The translations under genes and the position numbers were made by a program. From Ensifer adhaerens (lineage in GTDB: Bacteria > Pseudomonadota > Alphaproteobacteria > Rhizobiales > Rhizobiaceae), in NCBI RefSeq assembly GCF_013283195.1, contig NZ_JABEKT010000001.1, positions 1,028,795 through 1,092,794 of the forward strand: a stretch of 64,000 bases of DNA. The letters run 5' to 3'. Below are positions 45,434-56,675 of this stretch, piece by piece. The notes below the pieces were generated by a model that was not told the origin of the DNA, made no database searches, and worked only from the letters and a program-made list of their open reading frames with translations. Within the stretch, counting starts at the first letter, position 1. Each line of letters opens with the position of its first letter.

Positions 45434-46666
45434 ATGAGTCTCTATGGCAGCATGAGAACGGGCGTCTCCGGTATGAACGCTCAGTCGAACCGTCTCGGCA
45501 CAGTGGCTGAAAACATCGCCAATTCGAACACGACGGGCTACAAGCGCGCCTCGACGGAATTCTCATCGATGATCCTGCCCTCGGGCGGCGGCAACTACAA
45601 TTCCGGTGGCGTCGAGACCCAGGTGCGCTACAGCATCTCGCAGCAGGGCGGCACCAGCTACACGACGTCGGCAAGCGACCTTGCGATCAACGGTGGCGGC
45701 TTCTTCATCGTCCAGGGCAATGGCGGCGAGAACTTCCTGACCCGCGCCGGCTCGTTCGTTCCCGACAAGGATGGCAACCTCGTCAACACCGCCGGCTTCA
45801 AGCTGATGGGCTACGAATACAAGGCTGGCGCCGACCCGACGGTTGTCGTCAACGGCTTCGACGGCCTGACGGAAGTCAAGCTCAAGGACGAGGGCCTGGT
45901 GGCTTCCGGCTCGACCAAGGGTGCGATGGAAGCGAACCTGCCGTCGGGTGCTGCCATCGGCGACGAAAAGCCGACGTCGCTCGTCGTCTACGACAGCCAG
46001 GGCAACACCCGCATCCTCGACTTCGTTTACAAGAAGACCGGCGTGAACCAGTGGTCGGTTGAGATCAGGGACCGTTCGACATACACGGCTGGCCCGCCGG
46101 CAACGGGCGTGATCGGCTCGCAGAGCATGACTTTCGATGCGGCCGGCAAGCGCATTTCGGCCACGCCCGCTACGCTGACGACGACGCCTATAAACAACCT
46201 GCCGGGCACAGGCGCCAATCTCGGCGCCCTGACGATCGACACGACAAAGACGTCGCAGCTCGGTGGCGATTTCACCAGCACCGGCGGCGGCATCGACGGT
46301 TCGAAGCCGAGCAAGATGTCGGGCTTCGAGATCGACAAGGAAGGCATCGTCTACGTCAAGTACGGCGACGGCAACCTCATCCCGAAGTTCCGTATCGCGC
46401 TTGCCACCGTACAGAGCCCGGACAGGCTCCTGCCGCAATCTGGCAACGTCTATTCGCAGGGCACCGATTCCGGCGTCATCGTCACCGGTTTTGCCGGCTC
46501 CGGCGCTTTCGGCAACATCCAGTCCAAGGCGCTCGAGAACTCGAACGTCGACATCGCCAACGAGCTGACCTCGATGATCGAGGCGCAGCGCAACTACACG
46601 GCAAACTCCAAGGTGTTCCAGACCGCGTCTGACTTGCTTGAAGTTCTGGTCAACCTGAAACGGTAA
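45434..46666 (+). CDS. flgE: flagellar hook protein FlgE
   Basis: This 410-residue hook subunit is of standard size for rhizobia. The N-terminal motif is [20 protein letters not shown], the central hook domain has SLVVYDSQGNTRILDFVY, and the C-terminal motif is ENSNVDIANELTSMIEAQRN. It has its own promoter motif and heads the operon flgE-flgK-flgL-flaF-flbT-flgD-fliQ. FlgE is exported before FliK/FlhB switch substrate class. Confidence 0.97.
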   Translation: MSLYGSMRTGVSGMNAQSNRLGTVAENIANSNTTGYKRASTEFSSMILPSGGGNYNSGGVETQVRYSISQQGGTSYTTSASDLAINGGGFFIVQGNGGENFLTRAGSFVPDKDGNLVNTAGFKLMGYEYKAGADPTVVVNGFDGLTEVKLKDEGLVASGSTKGAMEANLPSGAAIGDEKPTSLVVYDSQGNTRILDFVYKKTGVNQWSVEIRDRSTYTAGPPATGVIGSQSMTFDAAGKRISATPATLTTTPINNLPGTGANLGALTIDTTKTSQLGGDFTSTGGGIDGSKPSKMSGFEIDKEGIVYVKYGDGNLIPKFRIALATVQSPDRLLPQSGNVYSQGTDSGVIVTGFAGSGAFGNIQSKALENSNVDIANELTSMIEAQRNYTANSKVFQTASDLLEVLVNLKR

Positions 46667-46689
46667 TTGAAAGAGATACGGTCCGCGTC

Positions 46690-48105
46690 ATGTCGCTGTC
46701 CTCCGCAATATCCATCGCACAACAGGCCTTCAGCAACACGGCGCAGCAAACCGCGATCGTGTCGAAGAACATCGCGAACGCGGGCAACGCGGACTACTCG
46801 CGTCGGCTTGCGCTGCTCGGGAGCACGGCGAACGGAGCGCAGGTCGTATCCATCTACCGTGCCCAGAACGAGGCGTTGCTCAAACAGGGCATCGCCGGCA
46901 TGGGCGCGGCCTCCGGTCAGGCAAGGCTCCGCGAAGGCTTGGAGCTGATGAAGTCAGCGCTCGGCGGCAACAATTACGAGATGGCGCCGTCCAAGCTGCT
47001 GGCCGACTTCCGCAACAGCCTTCAGACCTTTGCCGCAACCCCGGGCAACAAGACGATTGCAGCCGCCGCAGTCTCCGACGCCGGAGACCTGGCGGATTCG
47101 CTGAACAAGGCCTCGAAGGCCGTTCAGGACATGCGTGGGGACGCTGACAAGGAAATCGCGCTGGAGGTCGACAAGCTGAATGGCTTGCTGGCGGAGTTCG
47201 AAAAGGCCAACAACGCGGTCAAGGCGGCAACGGCGCAGGGGACCGACCCGAACGACGCGCTCGACCAGCGCGACAAGATCCTGAAGCAGGTTTCCGAGAT
47301 CGTCGGTATCTCGACCACGACGCGCAACAACAACGACACGGTGATCTTTACCACCGACGGAACCGTTCTGTTCGAGACCATTCCGCGGTCCGTCACCTTC
47401 GCTTCGCAAAACACCTATGACGCAACGACTGTCGGCAACAAGATCTATGTCGACGGTGTGCCGATCGCCGCCGGCACCGGCGCCGATACGACGGCCAAGG
47501 GCAAACTTGCCGCACTCGTGCAGCTGCGCGACGACGTCGGTCCGAAATTCCAGTCGCAGCTCGACGAGATCGCGCGCGGTCTGGTGACCTTGTTCCAGGA
47601 AAGCGGCCAACCCGGTCTGTTTACCTGGGGTTCGCCCGGTATTCCGCCTGTCGGCATCGCGCCTGGCATGGCATCGAAGATCGCGGTCAATGCGCTGGCC
47701 AAGGCTAACCCGCTGATGCTGCGCGACGGCGGTTTCGACGGCACGTCGAACAACCCGACCGGCAATGCCGGCTATACCGATCTGCTGGATGGTTTCGTCA
47801 ACAAGATGGGCGAGAACATGGCGTTCGACCCCTTGTCCGGCCTCGACAACAGCAGCAGCATCATGAACTTCGCCACCAGCTCCGTTGGCTGGCTGGAGCA
47901 GTTCCGCAAGACTGCGTCGACAGCCGACGACAACAAGTCCGCGCTCTTGTCACGCACGGCGGAAGCACTGAGCAAGCAGACGGGAGTGAGCATCGACGAG
48001 GAACTGTCGCTGCTCCTCGATCTCGAACAATCCTACAAAGCATCGGCCAAGTTGGTCAGCACGGTGGACGCCATGATGGCGGCCCTTATGGAAGCTGTGA
48101 GGTAA
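46690..48105 (+). CDS. flgK: hook-filament junction protein FlgK (HAP1)
   Basis: This 471-residue junction protein has the N-terminal rod/hook-type motif SKNIANAGNADYSRRLALLG. The C-terminal flagellin-like helix includes SLLLDLEQSYKASAKLVSTV. It lies 23 bases after flgE and two before flgL. It joins the hook to the filament and is probably a client of an FlgN-type chaperone (a candidate is at 54710). Confidence 0.95.
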   Translation: MSLSSAISIAQQAFSNTAQQTAIVSKNIANAGNADYSRRLALLGSTANGAQVVSIYRAQNEALLKQGIAGMGAASGQARLREGLELMKSALGGNNYEMAPSKLLADFRNSLQTFAATPGNKTIAAAAVSDAGDLADSLNKASKAVQDMRGDADKEIALEVDKLNGLLAEFEKANNAVKAATAQGTDPNDALDQRDKILKQVSEIVGISTTTRNNNDTVIFTTDGTVLFETIPRSVTFASQNTYDATTVGNKIYVDGVPIAAGTGADTTAKGKLAALVQLRDDVGPKFQSQLDEIARGLVTLFQESGQPGLFTWGSPGIPPVGIAPGMASKIAVNALAKANPLMLRDGGFDGTSNNPTGNAGYTDLLDGFVNKMGENMAFDPLSGLDNSSSIMNFATSSVGWLEQFRKTASTADDNKSALLSRTAEALSKQTGVSIDEELSLLLDLEQSYKASAKLVSTVDAMMAALMEAVR

Positions 48106-48107
48106 TC

Positions 48108-49160
48108 ATGAAGACGTCCTTCGTTTCGAACCTGGCGATCCAGAGCGCCATGCGCCTGACGATTCAGCAGACTCAAGCCGAGTTGCTGAAGCGGTCGCAG
48201 GAACAGACAACCGGCATCCATTACGATCTCGGGCTGACGCTCGGCGCAACGACGTCGCGATCGCTGAACCTTCAGCGTGAGCTGGACAGGATGTCGGCGA
48301 TGAAGAGCACCAACGCCGTCGTCACGCAGCGCCTTTCGGCGTCCCAGGGTGCGCTCGAAACGATGCAGAAGGCGGCCGAGAAGGTGCGCGATACGCTCGT
48401 TACCTACAAGGGTAACGACGGCGTTGACGCGATGAAGATCCTGAAGACGGAAGTGAACGGCGCCCTTCAGATCTTTACGTCGGCGGCCAATACCTCCTTC
48501 AACGGCGAATTTCTGTTCTCGGGCATCAACACCGACGTCAAGCCGTTGACCGAATACAACTCCGTGCCTCCGTCTGCGGCAAAGGCCGCTTTCGATACGG
48601 CGCTGACCACCTACATGTCGGCGAACAGCCTCACTGACATGAGCCAGTTCACACCGGCGCAGATGCAGGATTTCATCAGCAACACGCTGGAGCCGATGTT
48701 CACCGGCCCTGGCTGGGATGCCAACTGGTCGGATGCGTCGAGCCAGAACATGACGAGCCGCATCAGCGCGAGCGAGGTCATCGAGAGCTCGACCAACGCC
48801 AACACCAAGAGCTTCCGCATGTTCGCGCTTGCAAGCGTGATTTCGTCGGAGCTGATGGACAAGAACGTCAATTCGCAGGTTCGAAACACGATCAGCAACG
48901 CGGCATTCGGTTACGCAGAGCAGGCCATTGCCGGTCTGAATGGCGAACGCAGTTCGCTCGGCATCTCCGAATCGCGCGTCAAGAAGGCGACCACGTCGCT
49001 CGAGGCGCAGCAGAAGCTGCTCAATACCCACATCTTGGACATCAATGGCATCGATCAGATCGAAACGGCGACCCGTGTGAACACCTTGAAGACCCAGCTC
49101 GATACATCCTACGCGCTGACGTCGAGACTGCAGCAGATGAGCTTGCTCAACTACCTCTGA
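48108..49160 (+). CDS. flgL: hook-filament junction protein FlgL (HAP3)
   Basis: This 350-residue flagellin-related protein starts MKTSFVSNLAIQSAMRLTIQ and contains GEFLFSGINTDVKPLTEY, a pattern typical of FlgL. C-terminal helices resemble flagellin D0. It follows flgK by two bases and precedes flaF by 35. It sits between FlgK and the flagellins. Confidence 0.94.
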   Translation: MKTSFVSNLAIQSAMRLTIQQTQAELLKRSQEQTTGIHYDLGLTLGATTSRSLNLQRELDRMSAMKSTNAVVTQRLSASQGALETMQKAAEKVRDTLVTYKGNDGVDAMKILKTEVNGALQIFTSAANTSFNGEFLFSGINTDVKPLTEYNSVPPSAAKAAFDTALTTYMSANSLTDMSQFTPAQMQDFISNTLEPMFTGPGWDANWSDASSQNMTSRISASEVIESSTNANTKSFRMFALASVISSELMDKNVNSQVRNTISNAAFGYAEQAIAGLNGERSSLGISESRVKKATTSLEAQQKLLNTHILDINGIDQIETATRVNTLKTQLDTSYALTSRLQQMSLLNYL

Positions 49161-49195
49161 GAAGAGGCGACCGGACAAACATGAAGGATGTCTGA

Positions 49196-50390
<1,195 letters not shown>

Positions 50391-50397
50391 TACCCGA

Positions 50398-50664
50398 ATG
50401 AATGAGGCGGATGCCCTCGATATTGTGCAGGCTGCGATCTGGACCGTGATCGTGGCCTCAGGGCCCGCCGTTCTCGCCGCGATGATCGTCGGCGTCGTCA
50501 TCGCCTTTATTCAGGCGCTGACCCAGGTTCAGGAAATGACCCTGACCTTCGTCCCGAAGATCCTTGCGGTGATGATCACGGTCGCCGTTTCCGCGCCCTT
50601 CATCGGCGCTCAGATCTCGATTTTCACCGACATCGTCTTCTCCCGAATCCAATCTGGATTCTGA
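50398..50664 (+). CDS. fliQ: flagellar export gate protein FliQ
   Basis: This 88-residue protein has two membrane spans (VIVASGPAVLAAMIVGVVIA; LAVMITVAVSAPFIGAQIS) joined by the conserved loop FIQALTQVQEMTLTFVPKI. Size and motif are standard. It is part of the FliPQR gate; FliP lies at 31970 and FliR at 52860. It is the last gene before the flhA promoter gap. Confidence 0.95.
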   Translation: MNEADALDIVQAAIWTVIVASGPAVLAAMIVGVVIAFIQALTQVQEMTLTFVPKILAVMITVAVSAPFIGAQISIFTDIVFSRIQSGF

Positions 50665-50685
50665 TCGCGCGTTCGCGCTACCACC

Positions 50686-50707
50686 TTCGCGCAAGCTTGG
50701 GCCTCTA
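50686..50707 (+). promoter_or_regulatory. class II flagellar promoter motif upstream of flhA
   Basis: TTCGCGCAAG followed nine bases later by CTA, 69 bases before flhA. A perfect 7-bp hairpin (GGGCAGC ... GCTGCCC, 50725-50748) lies between it and the flhA start and may mark the leader. Confidence 0.5.
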
Positions 50708-50775
50708 TCTCCAGTCTTAGATTGGGGCAGCGCGTGTGAATGCTGCCCGACCTCTCATGAAGAGACGGAAGAGAC

Positions 50776-52863
50776 ATGGCACAGCAAGCAGCGTTGATTA
50801 TCCCGAAAGTAGCACCAAAGGGCCGGGACATCGGCTTTGCGCTCGGGATCGTGGCGATCCTCGCAATTCTCTTCCTGCCGATCCCGCCGTTCCTGATCGA
50901 CATGGGGCTGGCGTTCTCGATCGCCTTCTCGGTCTTGATTCTGATGGTGGCGCTGTGGATCCAGCGGCCCCTCGAATTCTCGTCCTTTCCGACGATTCTG
51001 CTGATTTCGACCATGGTTCGCCTGGCGTTGAACATCGCAACGACCCGCGTCATCCTTTCCCACGGTCATGAAGGCCACGGCGCTGCCGGCGGCGTCATCT
51101 CCGGTTTCGCCAGCCTCGTCATGTCCGGCGATTTCGTCATCGGCCTGATCGTCTTCCTCATCCTGATCACGGTGAACTTCATCGTCATCACCAAGGGTGC
51201 GACGCGTATCGCCGAAGTCGGCGCGCGCTTCACCCTCGATGCCATCCCCGGCAAGCAGATGGCGATCGACGCCGACCTTTCGGCCGGTCTGATCGACGAG
51301 AAGGAAGCGCAGCATCGCCGTCGCGAGCTGGAGCAGGAGAGCTCGTTCTTCGGCGCCATGGACGGTGCCTCGAAGTTCGTCCGCGGCGATGCGATCGCCG
51401 GCTTGATCATCACTGCGATCAACATTTTCGGCGGGATCATTATCGGCTATCTGCGCCATGACATGCCGATCGGCGAAGCTGCCGACGTCTTCGTCAAGCT
51501 TTCCGTCGGTGACGGTCTGGTCTCCCAGATCCCGGCGCTGATCGTTTCGCTCGCCGCTGGCCTGCTCGTGTCGCGCGGCGGAACCGCCGGTTCCACCGAC
51601 CAGGCTGTTGTCGGGCAGCTCGGCGGCTATCCCCGCGCCTTGATGGTTGCCTCCGGCCTGATCATCCTGCTCGCGCTGGTTCCGGGCCTGCCGTTCTTCC
51701 CGTTCGCGGTTCTCGGCGGTGGCATGGCGTTCCTGAGCTGGATCATTCCGCGGCAGATCGCAGCGGAAAACGAGGCGCGCCGGATGCAGGAAGCGGCGAC
51801 GGCCCAGCAGACCAAGGATGGCGAAGCAGACTCGGTCAAATCGGTGCTGAGGACCGCCGAGATCGAGCTGCTGCTGGGCAAGCAGGTGTCGACCCGGTTG
51901 CTCGGCGCCCACCAGGAACTGGCGTTCCGCGTCGGGAAGATGCGCCGCAAGTTCGCCGGTCAATACGGCCTCGTCATTCCGGAGATCAAGGTCTCCGACG
52001 ATATCAGCATTCCCGACAAGGCCTACCACGTCCGCATCCACGGCACGACGATCGCCTCCAACACGGTGCGTGTCGGTGAAGTTCTTGTCGTTACCGGCGG
52101 CGGCCGCCGTCCGAGCGTGCCGGGAGACGAGATCCGCGAACCCGCCTTCGGCATGCCGGCGGTCTCGATCCTCGAAACCTTCACCGAAGACTTGAAGCGT
52201 GAAGGTTTCCACCCGATCGACAACGTCTCGGTGGTGCTGACGCATCTTTCTGAAGTGATCCGCAACAACCTGCCGCATCTCCTGTCGTACAAGGACGTGA
52301 AGGTGCTGATCGATCGGCTGGATCCGGAATACCGCAAGCTCGCCGACGAAATCTGCACCTCGCACATGTCCTACTCCGGGCTGCAGGCGGTGTTGAAGCT
52401 GCTCCTGGCGGAGCGGGTATCGATCCGCAACCTGCACCTGATCCTCGAAGCGGTGGCCGAACTCGCGCCGCATGTCAGAAAGACAGAACAGATCGTCGAG
52501 CATGTGCGCGTGCGCATGTCGCAGCAGCTGTGCGGCGACCTCGCCGACAACGGCATCCTGCGCGTCCTGCGCCTCGGCAACAAATGGGACATGGTATTCC
52601 ACCAGGCGCTGAAGCGTGATGCCAAGGGGGAGGTCGTCGAGTTCGACATCGATCCGCGCCATCTCGAAGAGTTCAGCGAACAGGCGACGAAAGTTATCCG
52701 TGAACATCTCGATCGCGGCATGCCCTTCGTACTGGTAAGTTCGCCCGAATCCCGCTCTTATGTCCGCATGATCATCGAACGTCTTTTTGCCACTTTGCCC
52801 GTGCTCTCGCATGTCGAGCTTGCCAAGGGACTCGAGATCAAGATCATCGGCTCGATTTCATGA
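50776..52863 (+). CDS. flhA: flagellar export gate protein FlhA
   Basis: This 695-residue export component has eight membrane spans in the first about 320 residues and a large cytoplasmic domain that binds chaperone-substrate complexes. Family blocks include the FHIPEP-like segment ([40 protein letters not shown]) and later [23 protein letters not shown] 50776 follows AAGAGA. It overlaps fliR by four bases. Confidence 0.97.
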   Translation: MAQQAALIIPKVAPKGRDIGFALGIVAILAILFLPIPPFLIDMGLAFSIAFSVLILMVALWIQRPLEFSSFPTILLISTMVRLALNIATTRVILSHGHEGHGAAGGVISGFASLVMSGDFVIGLIVFLILITVNFIVITKGATRIAEVGARFTLDAIPGKQMAIDADLSAGLIDEKEAQHRRRELEQESSFFGAMDGASKFVRGDAIAGLIITAINIFGGIIIGYLRHDMPIGEAADVFVKLSVGDGLVSQIPALIVSLAAGLLVSRGGTAGSTDQAVVGQLGGYPRALMVASGLIILLALVPGLPFFPFAVLGGGMAFLSWIIPRQIAAENEARRMQEAATAQQTKDGEADSVKSVLRTAEIELLLGKQVSTRLLGAHQELAFRVGKMRRKFAGQYGLVIPEIKVSDDISIPDKAYHVRIHGTTIASNTVRVGEVLVVTGGGRRPSVPGDEIREPAFGMPAVSILETFTEDLKREGFHPIDNVSVVLTHLSEVIRNNLPHLLSYKDVKVLIDRLDPEYRKLADEICTSHMSYSGLQAVLKLLLAERVSIRNLHLILEAVAELAPHVRKTEQIVEHVRVRMSQQLCGDLADNGILRVLRLGNKWDMVFHQALKRDAKGEVVEFDIDPRHLEEFSEQATKVIREHLDRGMPFVLVSSPESRSYVRMIIERLFATLPVLSHVELAKGLEIKIIGSIS

Positions 52864-53612
52864 TAACCGACCCCGAGGGCACGGTGCTCGCGCTGTTTGC
52901 GGCGTTCTGCCGGATCGGGGCGTGCATCATGATCATGCCGGGGTTTTCGACCGCGCGCATTCCCATGCAGATCCGGCTGTTCATCGCGGTCGCCATCTCC
53001 ATGGCGATCCTGCCTGTCATGTGGGCCGACATCTACCCGCAGGTGACCGGCAAGGGCCACACCTATATCTACCTGATCGCGGCCGAAACGGCGGTTGGCG
53101 CGGTGATCGGTCTGGTCGCGCGCTACTATGTGCTCGGCCTTCAATTCGCCGGCACGGCGATAACGATGCTGATGGGCTTCAACCCGCCGCCATCGTCGGA
53201 CGTGCTCGAAGACACGGCGGAGAACCAGATCACGAGCATGATCAGCTTTGCCGGGCTGATGATCCTGTTCATGCTCGACTTTCACCACGTCATGTTCGAA
53301 GCGATCGCCCAGTCCTATCGGGTCATGCCCGTCGGCAGTGTCTTCGATCCGCAGGGCGTTCTGATTACCTTGACGGATTCGCTCGAGCAGACCTTCATGA
53401 TCATGGTGAGGCTTGCCAGCCCCTTCCTGATCTACGGCCTCCTGTTCAACGTCGCCATCGGCATGGTCAACAAGCTGGCGCCGCAGATCCCGATCTACTT
53501 CATCTCGCAGCCCTATCTGATCATGGGGGGCATGTTCCTGCTCTATCTCGGCATCGCCGCGATGCTGCGCCTGTTCGGCGACGGCTTTGCACCCGTCATG
53601 CAGGGAGGTTAG
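52860..53612 (+). CDS. fliR: flagellar export gate protein FliR
   Basis: This 250-residue gate component has six predicted membrane spans ([59 protein letters not shown]). The N-terminal order and the H-containing loop are standard. It overlaps the flhA stop (ATGA) and is followed four bases later by the FliJ-like gene. Confidence 0.95.
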   Translation: MITDPEGTVLALFAAFCRIGACIMIMPGFSTARIPMQIRLFIAVAISMAILPVMWADIYPQVTGKGHTYIYLIAAETAVGAVIGLVARYYVLGLQFAGTAITMLMGFNPPPSSDVLEDTAENQITSMISFAGLMILFMLDFHHVMFEAIAQSYRVMPVGSVFDPQGVLITLTDSLEQTFMIMVRLASPFLIYGLLFNVAIGMVNKLAPQIPIYFISQPYLIMGGMFLLYLGIAAMLRLFGDGFAPVMQGG

Positions 53613-53616
53613 GGAA

Positions 53617-54030
53617 ATGAAGACGCGGTCACAGAAGCTCAAGCGCCTGGTCGCCGTTCAGCGTCATCTCGAGCAGATGGCTGAGGCGGACTTCGTCGAG
53701 ATGACGCGCCAGCGCGACGTCCTGGCCGAGACGATCGACGTCGTCGTCGATGCCATGGGCTCTGGCCATCCGATGCATCGCATGTTTTCCGGCCACTATT
53801 CCTCTCAGGTCGGGCGCCTTGTGCAGAAGGACCAGATGCTGCTCGGCATCCAGCAGACGCACGAAGCGCGCATGCTGAAGGAGCGTGCCAAGGCCGACCG
53901 GCTTGAGGAAAACATGAAGGAGGCCCGGCAGTCGGAAGACCGCGAGGAGGCCGATAATTCCATCTACGACCTGATCGACCAACACGTCGGCGGCCAAGCG
54001 CCAGCTTCCGGTAAGGTTGAGCGGCGATAG
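53617..54030 (+). CDS. FliJ-like coiled-coil protein
   Basis: This 137-residue protein is almost entirely a charged helix: KTRSQKLKRLVAVQRHLEQM at the start, then KERAKADRLEENMKEARQSE. Length, position after fliR and coiled-coil pattern fit FliJ, the general export chaperone that docks on FliI and FlhA. Sequence identity with known FliJ cannot be judged by eye. ATG 53617 is preferred because GGAGG lies eight bases upstream. S. meliloti carries an unnamed gene here. Confidence 0.65.
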   Translation: MKTRSQKLKRLVAVQRHLEQMAEADFVEMTRQRDVLAETIDVVVDAMGSGHPMHRMFSGHYSSQVGRLVQKDQMLLGIQQTHEARMLKERAKADRLEENMKEARQSEDREEADNSIYDLIDQHVGGQAPASGKVERR

Positions 54031-54143
54031 TGTGACATCCGCAACGCTCGCCGATCGGCAGGGCGTTCGGGTCGAATGTTGAACGCGCGATTGCGTCGGT
54101 CCTGATCAAGGACGCCGCGGTACCGTTGTCGAGAGGAATTGTC

Positions 54144-54695
54144 ATGGCTATCTCTCCGCCCAGCGATCTGGTGATGGACGTCGTACGCGCCGCCGATCCG
54201 GCCGAGGTGCAGGAAGCGCAGGCCCGGCTCAAGGCCAATCGCGCCGCCTTTCAGGCGACGAGCCTGGCGGAAAACGGCAATGGCTTCGCCGCTGCGGTCA
54301 ACGTACTCAACTCTTCGCAAGGATCGAGCGGTCTCGGCGACATCAACAACCGCGTCGAACAGAAGAAGGTTCCCGAGACCTACCGCAAGTTCGAGGCGAT
54401 GATCTTGCAGAACTTCGTGAAATCCATGCTCCCGAACGACAGCGAGAACGTTTTCGGCAAGGGCACATCCGGTGACATCTGGAAGAGCATGATGGCCGAG
54501 CAGATCGGCGACGTCATCTCCAAGAGCGGCGGTATCGGCATTGCCGATCAGCTGGCCGCGGGCGATGCGCGTGAGCGCGTCAATGCCTCGCTCGATGGCA
54601 ACAGCCGAAACCTGGCCGCAAGCCTCGTGCAGGAATACGAGCGCAAGACGCTCACTGGTTATTCGACTGACGACGATAAAAACAAACAAGCTTAA
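54144..54695 (+). CDS. flgJ: FlgJ-type rod-binding protein
   Basis: This 183-residue protein holds the FlgJ rod-capping domain (PETYRKFEAMILQNFVKSML, SGDIWKSMMAEQIGDVISKS, GIGIADQL). The muramidase domain of enteric FlgJ is absent. Instead a separate lytic transglycosylase is encoded at 43827. ATG 54144 is chosen because GAGAGGA lies eight bases upstream and the family similarity starts after it. Confidence 0.85.
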   Translation: MAISPPSDLVMDVVRAADPAEVQEAQARLKANRAAFQATSLAENGNGFAAAVNVLNSSQGSSGLGDINNRVEQKKVPETYRKFEAMILQNFVKSMLPNDSENVFGKGTSGDIWKSMMAEQIGDVISKSGGIGIADQLAAGDARERVNASLDGNSRNLAASLVQEYERKTLTGYSTDDDKNKQA

Positions 54696-54709
54696 TTGGG
54701 AGTTCATTT

Positions 54710-55078
54710 ATGGAAGCTGTGGCATCCAACGACGTCCGGATCCAGAACGTGCTCGGCCGGCTGGAAATGATCATCGACAATGAAAACAGCCGGATCGGCG
54801 TTGATCCGGAGTTCGATATCAAGACGTCGAACGCGCACAAGAGCCGTTGCCTCTACGAATTGACGATGCTTCACCGCGATACGCTGCCGGGTGAGTTTTC
54901 GCCGGCCTTCGCATCGCAGACCCGTCACCTGCGCGACAAGCTCGAGGTCAATTCACAAAAGGTCGAAGCCCATCTCGATGCCGTGCGATCGGTCGTCGAT
55001 CTCTTGAAGACCGCAGCTCAGGACGCCGATGCCGACGGCATCTATTCCGAAGCGCAGTTCCGCTACAGCGATTTCTAA
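54710..55078 (+). CDS. FlgN-like small helical protein
   Basis: This 122-residue cytoplasmic protein is nearly all helical (VLGRLEMIIDNENSRIGVDP; HLRDKLEVNSQKVEAHLDAV; VVDLLKTAAQDADADG). The pattern near residues 80-105 resembles the end of FlgN, the chaperone of FlgK and FlgL. It lies between flgJ and a membrane protein gene, whose ATG overlaps its stop. S. meliloti has an uncharacterised gene at this place. Function is proposed, not shown. Confidence 0.6.
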   Translation: MEAVASNDVRIQNVLGRLEMIIDNENSRIGVDPEFDIKTSNAHKSRCLYELTMLHRDTLPGEFSPAFASQTRHLRDKLEVNSQKVEAHLDAVRSVVDLLKTAAQDADADGIYSEAQFRYSDF

Positions 55079-55644
55079 TGCTTAAGCTCATTCTCACCGG
55101 GGTTTGGGTCTGCGCCGTCACGCTCGGATCCGTCTATTATTCCATGCAGAGCGCTTCGGCGCCCGTCGTCTCGGATGCGGAAGCAACGCGGCGTGCATCG
55201 GAACAATATGTTCCGGGGGAAATGATCACGGTCCCCGTCATCAAGGACGGGGCCGTACAGGGCTATTTCCTGACGAAGCTTTCCTTCTCGGCAACGAAGG
55301 AAGGCATCAACAATCTGCGGGCGCCGCTTCGCCAGATGGTCACGGACGAGCTTTACGACATGCTCGTCGGCTCGCGCTTCATCGACGTTGCTGACACCGG
55401 CACCTTCGATCTGCCGACCTTCAAGTCGACGGTCAAGGATGGGCTCAACAAGAAGCTCGGCGGCGAGGTGATCACCGAGGTCCTCGTCGAACAGCTCGAA
55501 TATCTGACCAAGGACGACGTCAAGCGCGTGGCCAACGGCCAGAACGTCCCGCGCCAGAAGCCTGTCGCCATCGTCGACAAGAATGGCAACGTTGCCAACG
55601 ACAAGCTGCCTGAAGGCGGCGTCAGCGCCAGCAGCGGCCACTGA
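55078..55644 (+). CDS. FliL-like membrane-anchored protein
   Basis: This 188-residue protein has one N-terminal membrane span (ILTGVWVCAVTLGSVYYS) and a periplasmic domain, including KSTVKDGLNKKLGGEVITEV, followed by LVEQLEYLTKDDVKR. The end pattern (EVLVEQLEYL) resembles FliL periplasmic domains, which suggests a paralogue of the FliL at 31464. Its ATG overlaps the preceding stop (TAATG). It is the last gene of the flagellar region. Family placement is tentative. Confidence 0.6.
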   Translation: MLKLILTGVWVCAVTLGSVYYSMQSASAPVVSDAEATRRASEQYVPGEMITVPVIKDGAVQGYFLTKLSFSATKEGINNLRAPLRQMVTDELYDMLVGSRFIDVADTGTFDLPTFKSTVKDGLNKKLGGEVITEVLVEQLEYLTKDDVKRVANGQNVPRQKPVAIVDKNGNVANDKLPEGGVSASSGH

Positions 55645-55682
55645 TTGCCTACGCAACAGCTGAGGACCAGCGCAGGGTCGTA

Positions 55683-56675
55683 TCAGTTCTTTTCCGGATT
55701 GCGGTACTGTTCGTTGACGAAGCCGAACTCAGCCATCAGCCGGCCTACGGCCACATAGAAGTGGTAAAGCCCGGCTGAGAAGAGACCGGTCTTCCTCCAT
55801 AATCTGATGCCGCGCGGCAGCGAGGCAGCGAGCAGGGCAAGCGACTTCGCGAAGGTTTTCACCCGTCCGCCAAAGCTTGAATCCCGGCGGTGCTCTAGCA
55901 TTGTCGAAATCGCCCCGTTTCTGAGACTGCGCGCGCGAACCCATGATGAACTGGTGCGCCGCGCCGGCACCGTTTCCGCCACCCACGCCTCGTTGGCCCA
56001 GGCGAACGAAAACCCCTTTTCCTTGCCGCGGCTGTAGAAGTCGGCGTCGCCGCCGCCGATGAAGTTGAAAGCGGGATCGAGAAACGGGCGCGGCATGGCG
56101 TCCAGAACCCGCCGCGTCACCAGCACGTTACCGGAGGAAAAGAGGATCGGCACAGGTCCGGTCGCTTCATAATGGGGCGTAAACACCGGGTGCCGCTTCC
56201 ATTTCTGTCCGCTCACATCCTCGAAAACGGGCAGCTGAGGTCCGCCGACCATGTCAGCCTGGGTCGCTTCCTGTGCCGTGATGAGGCAATCGAGCCATTC
56301 GGGTGCGGCGATCTCGTCGTCGTCGATGATGGCGATGGCGCGCAGGTTGGGGTAGGTTTCAAGCGCTGTCGCCCATCCGGCATTGTAGGCGTAGCAGTTT
56401 CCGCGCTGGTGGGCGACGATGACGATGGAGTCCGACGGATGTCCGAGGAAAAAATCTTTCGCAGCCGCAGCGCCTGCCAGACCTTTATCGTCGTTCTCGA
56501 CGACGACGGTCGCAAAGGCGATGTCAGGCCGTTGGGAAACAATCGTTTTCAGCGTCTTGATGACATGTTCGGGCCGCCGAAAGGTCGGCAGCACGACGAC
56601 AAGCTCGATGTCACCGACGTCCTCCAGCTCGGTCCGGAAATAGATGGAAATATCCTGGCCGGTAGACGTCATCAT
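55683..56675 (-). CDS. family 2 glycosyltransferase
   Basis: This 330-residue GT-A-type transferase has the N-terminal nucleotide-binding motif VVVLPTFRRPEHVIKTL and the metal-binding IAIIDDDEIAAPEWLDCL. Further blocks are FNFIGGGDADFYSRGKEKGF and an aromatic/basic C-terminal part. No membrane span is obvious, apart from a hydrophobic patch near residue 290 (LLAASLPRGIRLWRKTGLF). The start is ATG 56675 or 56672. It is divergent from the GT4 gene. Donor and acceptor cannot be read from sequence. Confidence 0.85.
   Translation of the reverse strand: MMTSTGQDISIYFRTELEDVGDIELVVVLPTFRRPEHVIKTLKTIVSQRPDIAFATVVVENDDKGLAGAAAAKDFFLGHPSDSIVIVAHQRGNCYAYNAGWATALETYPNLRAIAIIDDDEIAAPEWLDCLITAQEATQADMVGGPQLPVFEDVSGQKWKRHPVFTPHYEATGPVPILFSSGNVLVTRRVLDAMPRPFLDPAFNFIGGGDADFYSRGKEKGFSFAWANEAWVAETVPARRTSSSWVRARSLRNGAISTMLEHRRDSSFGGRVKTFAKSLALLAASLPRGIRLWRKTGLFSAGLYHFYVAVGRLMAEFGFVNEQYRNPEKN

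Noticed and set aside
50755-52812. Minus-strand open frame of 685 codons opposite flhA
   Set aside because: It is a codon-bias shadow of the FlhA gene, rich in H, D and Q.
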